In this document: in pieces, positions 35,736 through 43,178 of the stretch
How positions within the stretch are numbered: the stretch's first letter is position 1
Layout: each line of letters opens with the position of its first letter
NCBI RefSeq assembly: GCF_003097535.1
Contig: NZ_CP029187.1
Span: 372,001-436,000, forward strand
DNA: 64,000 bases
Direction of reading: 5' to 3'
Source: Flavobacterium pallidum
GTDB lineage: Bacteria > Bacteroidota > Bacteroidia > Flavobacteriales > Flavobacteriaceae
The notes under the pieces: generated by a model
Seen by the model: only the letters and a program-made list of their open reading frames with translations
Told to the model about the DNA's origin: nothing
Databases searched by the model: none
Program-made: the position numbers and the translations under genes

Positions 35736-36056
35736 TTAAACCGCACTTCCAGGTGCTGAAGGATCCATCGGTGATCGTGGCGACCTTGAATCGTGTTGCG
35801 GATCAACATCCCCCCAATCCGATTTATGGGTTTCTTCCTCATCAACTTCTTCATTTTTTTCTTCTCTATCTTCATCATCTCTATCTTCATCATCGATGCG
35901 GTCGTGCAAAGCTTGCATTTCAGCATCAGGATCGGCATGCGGGAAAGTGCTTATATTGCCTGCAATGCCAGGAACTAAAAGCGCATCATCATCATGTCGT
36001 GCCAGGTTTTTCAATGTCTTATTGTCCGTGCCGTTGTTTATGTCTGTAGGTTCCAT
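35736..36056 (-). CDS. Small acidic protein of unknown function, 106 residues
   Basis: I do not recognise a family. The protein has an ordered-looking N-terminal half with LVPGIAGNISTFPHADPDAEM. It is followed by a very acidic stretch (DDEDRDDEDREEKNEEVDEEE) and a disordered Ser/Pro-rich tail. It has no signal peptide, cysteines or membrane segment. The ORF occupies most of a 460 bp gap between convergent neighbours, and a -7 box TAAATTTG lies 15 bases before its ATG. That supports a real gene, although the biased composition asks for caution. Confidence 0.6.
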   Translation of the reverse strand: MEPTDINNGTDNKTLKNLARHDDDALLVPGIAGNISTFPHADPDAEMQALHDRIDDEDRDDEDREEKNEEVDEEETHKSDWGDVDPQHDSRSPRSPMDPSAPGSAV

Positions 36057-36070
36057 AATATTTTTTTATT

Positions 36071-36078
36071 CAAATTTA
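36071..36078 (-). promoter_or_regulatory. -7 box of the acidic-protein gene
   Basis: TAAATTTG on the minus strand fits TAnnTTTG, 15 bases upstream of the ATG. No -33 TTG was found. Confidence 0.35.
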
Positions 36079-36129
36079 CTTACCGTGCGCCAGAGTATTT
36101 TATGGAATTCCTTTCGAGTTATGTAATAT

Positions 36130-36765
36130 TCAGCACACTTTCACAATCCGGTCTTTGGCAATGGCATATACGCAATCGTCGGTTTCCGGAATCAAAACGT
36201 AAGTTCCCGTAAATTCGCCAAATGCCGGCAATATCATCTGGTTTTCCCTCTGAAAAAAACAAGGCAGTTTCATAAATTGCTTCCCGATGCCGCGCAGTTC
36301 AATCGCCGGATGGATGTGCCCGCAAATGTTGAATAGATCATCCCTTTGCTCGGGATGGTGCGTCAACAGGAATCCGTCAGTCAAAATTTCTTTCAAGACC
36401 AAAACGCCCAAATCATCATAATGCTGCTGCGAAATGATGTCGTGGTTTCCTGCCACCAATATTATTTTCGCTTCCGCAGATTTTACCCAGCCGTCAAACA
36501 ATTCCCATTCCCTGTTTTTCTTACTGTGGAAAAGATCTCCCATAAAAATGACGGCTTCCGGCGAAAAGAAATCGAGCACCCCGTCAAGCCGATGGAAATT
36601 CATTGCTACGGCATTTTCGGGAATGGCCATGCCGTGCTTCCGGAAATGGGATACTTTCCCGAGGTGCACATCGGAAATCAAAAGCGTGTTTTTTTCCTGC
36701 CAGAACAAGGCTGCCGACGGATGCAGTATAAAAGTATTGTTGCGTATGGAAATCGTTTGTGTCAT
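36130..36765 (-). CDS. pdeM: Ligase-associated DNA damage response endonuclease PdeM
   Basis: This 211-residue protein is a calcineurin-like metallophosphoesterase. The two-metal site is given by Asp32 and His34 in SDVHLGK, GD at 76-77 in FMGDLFH, GNHD at 106-109, and the later HHPEQ and GHIHP histidines. In many bacteria such a protein is encoded with an Lhr-like helicase, an ATP-dependent ligase and a beta-lactamase-fold exonuclease, as here. It overlaps the helicase gene by 4 bp and is the last gene of that operon. It is taken to process DNA ends during repair. Confidence 0.93.
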   Translation of the reverse strand: MTQTISIRNNTFILHPSAALFWQEKNTLLISDVHLGKVSHFRKHGMAIPENAVAMNFHRLDGVLDFFSPEAVIFMGDLFHSKKNREWELFDGWVKSAEAKIILVAGNHDIISQQHYDDLGVLVLKEILTDGFLLTHHPEQRDDLFNICGHIHPAIELRGIGKQFMKLPCFFQRENQMILPAFGEFTGTYVLIPETDDCVYAIAKDRIVKVC

Positions 36766-39230
36766 TTTTCGTTTTTCATAAAGGAAGCTGTCATTTTTGC
36801 AATACGGTCGGCCAGGGTTTCACTGCTGAGTTTCTCCCGAAGCCTGTCGGTAATGATCGGGAAACTAAAAGGTGTAGGTTTATCGCATTTTTTGACGACG
36901 ATATTCTGTGTCGCGATTCTTTCCAAAGCCAAAATCAAACGCCCTTCTTCCAATTGGTGCTCAAACGTTTCGCGGTACGCCTGTTGGAGCAATAAATTAT
37001 CAGGTTCATAATCCCGGAACACGGCAAAAAGCAATTGCGAACTACTTTGCAAATGTTTCGTTTTAATCAATTGCCCCGGATAACCTGTAAATACCAATCC
37101 CGCAATCACAGCAATATCGCGGAATTTCCGCCTTGCCATTTCCGTAGCATTCAGGCTGTGCTGCAAATCATGGTGCACGTATTCGGCCGAAAACAAATTG
37201 TTATCCAATACGCCTTGAATATCAATTTCCTGGTCTGAAAGCAGTTCAAATCCGTAGTCATTATAGGCCAAAGAAAACGAAATCGGTGACAGCAAACTGA
37301 TGCGATAGGCCAAAAGGCTGGCCAGGGCTTCATGCACGAAGCGTCCTTCAAACGGATAAAATATCGCATGGAAACCTTCGCGCGACTTGAACATTTCAAT
37401 AAGGAATTCATCGGCAGAAGGAACGATGGATTCCTTTCGCTGGCGTTTGAAAACGGGTGCCATGGCTTTAAGTTCGGGAGTCAGTTTGTCGGTATTGGCA
37501 AGATACATTTCCTGCCGCAGCATTTCGCTCATTTGCGCCGAGAATGATAACCTGCCGCCCATCCAGCTTGTGAGTTTTGAACTTTTAGCATTATCGGCAC
37601 GGCGTACGATGACCTGCATGTTTTTCACCTGGAACAATTCGAGCTTCCTTCCTGCGAACGTAAACACATCGCCCGGTTTCAGTTTCGATATAAACCATTC
37701 CTCAATCGTCCCGATAAAACTGCCGCCCAGGAATTTGACGTTCATCACGGCATCTCCCACAATCGTTCCAATCTGCATCCGGTGGTGCATCGCAATCCTT
37801 CTGCTGGTAATTTTAAACAATCCGTTTTCAAGGATATCTACTTTTTTATATTCGTCGTAGGCCTGTAAACTTTGGCTGCCTTTTGTAATAAAGTTCAATA
37901 ACCATTGCCAATGTTCTGGTGTCATCGCCTGATAGCAGAATGTTCCTTTCACTTCCTTGTAAATTTCGTCAGGAAAAAATCCATCCGAAACGGCGAGCGT
38001 ATTGAGGTATTGTACCAAAACATCCCAGCTGTTCAGGTAGGGTACACGGTCTTCGACAACGGTATCGGCAACGGCTTTTTTGAGCGCAGAAGCTTCAATG
38101 AGTTCCATGGCATAAGTCGCAAGGAAATAAATCACGCTTTCCTTACCCGGCTGGTGCCCGCTGCGGCCCGCACGCTGCATAAAACGCGCCACGCCTTTGG
38201 GTCCGCCTACCTGAATAATGGTTTCTACGGGCGCAAAATCGACACCCAAATCCAGGCTTGAAGTACAAACGACGACTTTCAATTGCTCGTCACGAATGGC
38301 CTGCTCGACCCACAGCCTCGTATCGCGGTTGATGCTGCCATGGTGCATCGCCATTTCGCCGGCGAATTCGGGGTATTTTTCCAAAAGCCGTTGGAACCAG
38401 ATTTCGCAGGCCGAACGCACATTGGTAAAGATCAATGTAGTCCTGCTTTTTCGGATAATATCGGCCACCTCATCGATTAAGTGCAAACCCATATGCCCGC
38501 GCCACGGATAGGCTTCCATTTTTTCCGGAATGATTGACAGTATTTTAATTTTTTTATTGATATGCGCATGGATTAACACCGAATTTTGCAACGCTGCCGA
38601 CTTTACGCCTAACAATACTTCCTGCGCCTGCTGCAAGTTGCCGATGGTTGCCGAAATGCCCCAAATCCGCATATCATCCGTAATCGATTTTAACCGTGAC
38701 AATGCCAATTCCACCTGTACGCCACGTTTGGTACCAAGCAACTCGTGCCATTCGTCAATAATGATGGCGCTGCAATCCTTAAACACCTTTTCATATCCTT
38801 TTGAAGCGAGTAAAAGCTGTAAACTTTCGGGGGTAGTGACGAGCAAGTCAGGCATTTTGTCCTTCTGCTTTGCACGTTCACCCGCCGGGGTATCGCCACT
38901 GCGGATACCGACGGTCATCTTCGCATCGAGGTCGTTCACGACCCGTTCCGCCGCCTGTTTTATTTCCACCGATAAGGCTCGTAAAGGCGTAATCCAGATG
39001 GCTTTCAATCCCGGTTTGTGTTTGTTTTGATAATCCGGATTTTGCTTGATGTAATTGAGCACGACCGGGATCCAAAGCGCATATGTTTTCCCGCTCCCGG
39101 TGGGCGCATTGAGCAAACCGTTTTTGCCCTGCAGGAAAGCCGTCCAGGTTTCTTTTTGGAATGGGAACGACTTCCAGCCCTGGGTTTTAAACCAATTGTC
39201 GGCTATTTCGAAAAGTTTTGCTCTGTTCAA
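36762..39230 (-). CDS. Ligase-associated DEXH-box DNA helicase (Lhr-like)
   Basis: This 822-residue superfamily 2 helicase has Walker A APTGSGKT at 42-49 and the DExH box DEWH at 159-162. SATIGN is motif III, TTLIFTNVRSACEIW is motif IV, and QRAGRSGHQPG is motif VI. The C-terminal winged-helix and Lhr core region follows from about 420, without the long extra C-terminal extension of full-size Lhr. It should translocate on single-stranded DNA and unwind duplexes in the repair set. It lies 3 bp after the ligase gene and overlaps pdeM by 4 bp. Confidence 0.94.
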   Translation of the reverse strand: MNRAKLFEIADNWFKTQGWKSFPFQKETWTAFLQGKNGLLNAPTGSGKTYALWIPVVLNYIKQNPDYQNKHKPGLKAIWITPLRALSVEIKQAAERVVNDLDAKMTVGIRSGDTPAGERAKQKDKMPDLLVTTPESLQLLLASKGYEKVFKDCSAIIIDEWHELLGTKRGVQVELALSRLKSITDDMRIWGISATIGNLQQAQEVLLGVKSAALQNSVLIHAHINKKIKILSIIPEKMEAYPWRGHMGLHLIDEVADIIRKSRTTLIFTNVRSACEIWFQRLLEKYPEFAGEMAMHHGSINRDTRLWVEQAIRDEQLKVVVCTSSLDLGVDFAPVETIIQVGGPKGVARFMQRAGRSGHQPGKESVIYFLATYAMELIEASALKKAVADTVVEDRVPYLNSWDVLVQYLNTLAVSDGFFPDEIYKEVKGTFCYQAMTPEHWQWLLNFITKGSQSLQAYDEYKKVDILENGLFKITSRRIAMHHRMQIGTIVGDAVMNVKFLGGSFIGTIEEWFISKLKPGDVFTFAGRKLELFQVKNMQVIVRRADNAKSSKLTSWMGGRLSFSAQMSEMLRQEMYLANTDKLTPELKAMAPVFKRQRKESIVPSADEFLIEMFKSREGFHAIFYPFEGRFVHEALASLLAYRISLLSPISFSLAYNDYGFELLSDQEIDIQGVLDNNLFSAEYVHHDLQHSLNATEMARRKFRDIAVIAGLVFTGYPGQLIKTKHLQSSSQLLFAVFRDYEPDNLLLQQAYRETFEHQLEEGRLILALERIATQNIVVKKCDKPTPFSFPIITDRLREKLSSETLADRIAKMTASFMKNEK

Positions 39231-39233
39231 GTG

Positions 39234-40835
39234 TTAAGGAATCATATTTTTTAAATCATCAATCGAATTGGCCTCGTTAATTTTTTTATCATGCCGCCAT
39301 CTTAAAATTCGCGGAAATCTAGTTGCCACGCCGCTTTTATGCCTTTTAGATAACGCAATCCCTTCAAAACCTATTTCAAAAACCAATTGCGGCGTCACGC
39401 TGCGCACCGGTCCGAAACGTTCCAGCGTATGTTTTTTAATCCAGTCATCAACCTGGCGGAATTCGGCATCGGTGAGCCCTGAATACGCTTTCGCAAAAGT
39501 GACCAGTTCCTTGGTGCCGTCGTCATTGGTTTGCCAAAGCGCAAAAGTATAATCCGTGAAGAGATTCGAGCGACGGCCTGAACCCCGCATCGCATAAGTT
39601 AAAACCGCATCGATTACCAACGGCTCAATTTTCCATTTCCACCAGTCGCCTTTTTTACGGCCGACTTCGTATTTGGAATCGCGGCGTTTGAGCATCAGCC
39701 CTTCACTACGCATCTCCCTTGCCTGGAGTCTTTCATTTGCGACTTCCTCCCATGAATTGCAAACGCTGTTTCCGGATAAAATAAGCGGCAGATTTTTATC
39801 TTTTACAGATTCCAGAAGTTGTTCCAATAGCTTCCTCCTTTCATCATAGGTCTGTTGCCGGATGTCTTTCCCTTCCCATTCCAATAAATCATAAGCCTTA
39901 ATGATAACCGGTGTTTTTGATAACAAATCCTTTGAAATGGTTTTACGTCCGATGCGGGTTTGCAAATCATTGAATGTCCCGATTTCGCCATTCGGGAAAG
40001 GCAAAATCTCACCGTCAATCACCGTGCCATTGGGAATGATCCCGGTGAAGCTGTGAAGTTCCGGATATTTATCGGTGACCAGTTCCTCGCCGCGGCTCCA
40101 GACATACAACTCGCCGTCACGGACAATCGTCTGCGAACGGATGCCATCCCATTTATGCTCGATGGCCCAGTCCGAAGCATTGCCTAAAGCGGACACTTCA
40201 CCTTCAATCGGATAAGCCAGATAAAACGGGTAGGGTTTTGAAAGATGGTCGCTGCTTTTTTCATCCAGAATCAATTCCTGGAATGAAATGGTTGCCGGAT
40301 TCCAGTTTCCCATCAGTTTGTAAGCGAGCAAATCCTCATCGACTTCGGTGGCTTTTGAAAGCGCACGCGTCATCAGTTTCTGGCTGACACCGATGCGGAA
40401 ACTGCCCGTAATCAATTTGGTAAAGACAAATCGTTCGTAATAATTCAAGGCCAGCCAGTTTTCGTGTAAGTAGGCGCGTTTCTGTTCATCAGTTTTGCTT
40501 TTGAGCGCAATCATTTCGTGCAGATATTCGGACAGGCTTTTGTCTGAATGTTCTTCAGTCGTTGGGATAATTAACGCAATAGTTTCCGCCAAATCGCCGA
40601 CGATATGGTAACTTTCCTCAAATAACCACAACGGGATGGCTGCCAATTCGTTTGCCCAAATGCGCAGCAATGTCGTATTGACGGGACGTGGCGGACGGCG
40701 GTGTGACAAGATCGCAATCGTCCAAACCTTGTCCTCATCGGAGGCATGCCCGAAATACTCCGTCAGCGCGTTGACTTTCACACTCGTTTTGTTGGAACTG
40801 TCGAGGGCTTTTATGAGATTCGCAAAATTCTTCAT
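39234..40835 (-). CDS. ATP-dependent DNA ligase of the repair operon
   Basis: This 533-residue ligase has an N-terminal helical DNA-binding domain (about 1-200), then the nucleotidyltransferase domain with the adenylated Lys228 in EHKWDGIRS. GEELVTDKYPEL, VIDGEILPF, EGLMLKRRDSKYEVGR and WWKWK are the later ligase motifs. The OB-fold domain ends with PQLVFEIGFEGI and RFPRILRWRHDK. It seals nicks in DNA using ATP and is separate from the replicative NAD-dependent ligase. It overlaps the exonuclease gene by 4 bp and precedes the helicase gene by 3 bp. Confidence 0.95.
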   Translation of the reverse strand: MKNFANLIKALDSSNKTSVKVNALTEYFGHASDEDKVWTIAILSHRRPPRPVNTTLLRIWANELAAIPLWLFEESYHIVGDLAETIALIIPTTEEHSDKSLSEYLHEMIALKSKTDEQKRAYLHENWLALNYYERFVFTKLITGSFRIGVSQKLMTRALSKATEVDEDLLAYKLMGNWNPATISFQELILDEKSSDHLSKPYPFYLAYPIEGEVSALGNASDWAIEHKWDGIRSQTIVRDGELYVWSRGEELVTDKYPELHSFTGIIPNGTVIDGEILPFPNGEIGTFNDLQTRIGRKTISKDLLSKTPVIIKAYDLLEWEGKDIRQQTYDERRKLLEQLLESVKDKNLPLILSGNSVCNSWEEVANERLQAREMRSEGLMLKRRDSKYEVGRKKGDWWKWKIEPLVIDAVLTYAMRGSGRRSNLFTDYTFALWQTNDDGTKELVTFAKAYSGLTDAEFRQVDDWIKKHTLERFGPVRSVTPQLVFEIGFEGIALSKRHKSGVATRFPRILRWRHDKKINEANSIDDLKNMIP

Positions 40836-41866
40836 GCGGCGGTTTCGTTTTCATTTTCGGGTGTCGTGCCCATTTCCGCAGATTCGCCTTCATATTGTGT
40901 GTTGGCAGTGCGGGCATCATAACCCAATTCGCGCAAATACTTTGAAAAAATATCGGAATACCCGTGGGTGCAGATCACTTTTTCGGCACCTGTCGCTTTG
41001 ATGCTGTCCAATAACGAATACCAGTCGCAATGGTCACTCAATACAAATCCTTTGTCGATAGCGCGTCTTGCACGTGCACCACGAAATGCCATCCAGCCGC
41101 TTGCCGTGCCCGTAACGAATGGCGTCATTTTCCTGATCCACGGACTGCCGTGGGCGCTTGGCGGTGCAATAACGATGTTACCGAGCAATTCTTCTTTTTT
41201 GGTGGCGGATGTGATTAATGTCGTTTCGGGAAGTTTGACGATGGAACGCAACACTTCAGTCATGTTTTCGACGGCGCCATGGGTGTAGATTTTCCCGATC
41301 GAAGTGTCGAGGTGCTTCATCAGCCGTTGTGCCTTTCCTAAAGTGTATCCGAACAGGATGGATGTCTGACCTTCCGCTTTATTTTCGGCCCACCAGTTGT
41401 TGATGTCACAGAAGACATCTTTCTGCGGAAGCCAATTAAAAGCTGGCAATCCGAAAGTACATTCTGTAATGAAGGTATCGCATTTCAAGACTTCGTAAGG
41501 TTGTGAGATTCCATCGTCTTCGGTTTTATAATCACCTGTAAATACCCATACTTCGCCTTTGTATTCGACACGGACCTGTGAACTGCCGACGATGTGCCCG
41601 GCCGGATGCAGCGAGAATTTTACGCCGTTCACGAGGAAGGTTTCATTCCAGCTTTTACCAGTGACGTTAATTTCGCCGAGGCGGTGACGGATAATTGGGA
41701 CGTTTTGGTAATGGGTGATATAGTTTTGATGTCCCCAACGGGAATGGTCGGAATGACCGTGGGTGATGATGGCGTTGGTGACCGGCCGCCACGGATCAAG
41801 GTACACATCAGCCTGCTCGCAGTAAATGCCTTTGTCGTTAAAAGCCAGCAGCGGAGTTCTTTTCAT
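40832..41866 (-). CDS. Ligase-associated DNA damage response exonuclease
   Basis: This 344-residue metallo-beta-lactamase-fold nuclease is related to SNM1/Pso2 and CPSF73-like enzymes. The metal motif HGHSDH is at residues 36-41. Later ligands lie in HPAGHIVGSSQV and FTGDYK. The C-terminal beta-CASP-like part contains SDHCDWYSLL and VICTHGY. The tail after about 325 is acidic and probably disordered. It is the first gene of the four-gene repair operon and overlaps the ligase start by 4 bp. Confidence 0.93.
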   Translation of the reverse strand: MKRTPLLAFNDKGIYCEQADVYLDPWRPVTNAIITHGHSDHSRWGHQNYITHYQNVPIIRHRLGEINVTGKSWNETFLVNGVKFSLHPAGHIVGSSQVRVEYKGEVWVFTGDYKTEDDGISQPYEVLKCDTFITECTFGLPAFNWLPQKDVFCDINNWWAENKAEGQTSILFGYTLGKAQRLMKHLDTSIGKIYTHGAVENMTEVLRSIVKLPETTLITSATKKEELLGNIVIAPPSAHGSPWIRKMTPFVTGTASGWMAFRGARARRAIDKGFVLSDHCDWYSLLDSIKATGAEKVICTHGYSDIFSKYLRELGYDARTANTQYEGESAEMGTTPENENETAA

Positions 41867-42110
41867 AATCGGGTTTTGACATTCTTATAAATTTACGAAG
41901 CCACTGCAACATGATTGGTTTATTTAGAAGAAGTTTAACTTTTGTTTGGACACCATAACAATCTTAGTTCTGAAGTCTTTAGGAAGTAAAGTATCAATTA
42001 AATGGAAAATACCTGAATTTGAATAATCCCGTTATGACCGCGAAGAATCTATAATAATTTCAATAGCGAAATTAGGTTTTTTTACCTGATTATGTTTAAA
42101 ATCAAATGAT

Positions 42111-42118
42111 TACATTTG
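42111..42118 (+). promoter_or_regulatory. -7 box of the 134-residue protein gene
   Basis: TACATTTG fits TAnnTTTG and ends 21 bases before the ATG at 42140. No TTG lies at the usual distance. The rest of the 41867-42139 gap is AT-rich and shows no gene. Confidence 0.4.
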
Positions 42119-42139
42119 TTTAAATCTTAATTATCAAAT

Positions 42140-42544
42140 ATGAAAAAATTATTTTTAATCGCAATATTCAGCATAAATGCCTATTCCCAAAAAGATTCCT
42201 TGTCTGTGGCTGTAGCGGGAGATAAGATCAGTACTGACAAACTGGAAATGTTACTCAATGATTTGACCAAACAAATCGATGAATCTAAGGATCTTGATAA
42301 AAAGTCAGATTTTCTTAACCAGCGAGGCGTGCTTTTTTTGGCCATGGGAAATTATAGTAAATCCAACTCGGATTTTGTAGCAATAATTGAAATCGATAAA
42401 CGTCATATTCCGGAGGCATATTATTATAAAGCCATAACGAACTCGCTTCTTGGTAAATCTGATTGCGATTCATTTAAAAAAGCCAAATCATTAGGCTACG
42501 AAACTGATTGGACTAATCTAAAAATTTTTTGTAATGATTTATAA
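42140..42544 (+). CDS. Exported TPR-like protein, 134 residues
   Basis: I do not recognise a specific family. The protein has a short signal peptide (about 1-16, ending NAYSQ). Two to three helical hairpins of TPR type follow: DFLNQRGVLFLAMGNYSKSNSDF and PEAYYYKAITNSLLGKSDC, with the small and aromatic pattern of the repeat. TPR domains bind partner proteins. The coding sequence is clearly more AT-rich than the genes on either side, which suggests later acquisition or weak selection. A second AT-rich exported protein gene follows after 24 bp. Confidence 0.72.
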   Translation: MKKLFLIAIFSINAYSQKDSLSVAVAGDKISTDKLEMLLNDLTKQIDESKDLDKKSDFLNQRGVLFLAMGNYSKSNSDFVAIIEIDKRHIPEAYYYKAITNSLLGKSDCDSFKKAKSLGYETDWTNLKIFCNDL

Positions 42545-42568
42545 TCTAACCTTTTAAATTATCAAACA

Positions 42569-43014
42569 ATGAAAAAAATTAAACTACTCCTCGGATTTTT
42601 TTCCTGTCAATTATGATTTCATGCTCAGATGAAGGAAGTGACGTTTTAAACGCTAACTCAAAATCAATGGAATATTATGGCGTTACCATTCAGTGGCCTA
42701 AAGATCTTAGATTAAGTGTGGAAAGCGACATAATGAAGGCTGAGCATGGATGCTACACTGTACAAGTCAGGATATACATGACAGAAACGGACAGAAATGA
42801 AAAATTGTTGATATGTAGTTCAGTCGTTAAAGTTGGTGAATGTGCAGAAAACAGACCTGTTGATAACTGCACCGGAACCTATAAAGATCAATTTATTACA
42901 TCAGAATATGTTAATCCGGAATTTCCTGAAGCATGTGCAATAGCAGTTTTCGATGATCAACCAACTATTTATAATGAGTATTTAACCCAGCGAAGAGCAT
43001 TAACAGGATTATAA
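42569..43014 (+). pseudogene. Small lipoprotein gene with an apparent 1-base frameshift in a T run
   Basis: Reading from the ATG at 42569 gives MKKIKLLLGFF and then runs out of frame at a run of seven T (42596-42602), meeting a stop nine bases later. If the run had eight T the frame would continue as FLSIMISC-SDEGSD, a complete lipoprotein signal with Cys at residue 19, and run to the stop at 43012-43014. As it stands only an internal ATG (42613) opens the downstream part, giving 133 residues without an export signal. The mature part has six cysteines and no family that I recognise. Sequencing error, a real mutation or phase variation are all possible. Confidence 0.65.
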
Positions 43015-43083
43015 TAAAAAAACCACATGATAGACTGCCCCCAAAAGTTAGACACTTATTGGGGGCATCTTTTATTATAATCC
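43006..43083. repeat. 78 bp palindromic structure with an insertion-sequence-like core
   Basis: GGATTATAATAAAA (43006-43019) and TTTTATTATAATCC (43070-43083) are perfect 14 bp inverted repeats. Inside them TGCCCCCAA (43036-43044) pairs with TTGGGGGCA (43059-43067). The core motif CCCCCAAAAGTTAGACAC resembles the terminal sequence of IS3-type elements, but no transposase is present. Confidence 0.7.
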
Positions 43084-43111
43084 TCAGAAGCGTAGGTGTT
43101 CCTGGCAAATA

Positions 43112-43140
43112 TTGATTTTATTATCGATTTCGTATCTTTG
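43112..43140 (+). promoter_or_regulatory. Promoter of pruA
   Basis: TTG (43112-43114) is followed after 18 bases by TATCTTTG (43133-43140), a full match to the Bacteroidota consensus. The leader is about 30 bases. Confidence 0.7.
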
Positions 43141-43178
43141 CACCACAATTTCAGATAATACTTAAAAAATATACATTT

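Noticed and set aside
36346..37011. Open frame of 221 codons on the plus strand across pdeM and the helicase start
   Set aside because: It is antisense to two well-supported genes and resembles no protein.
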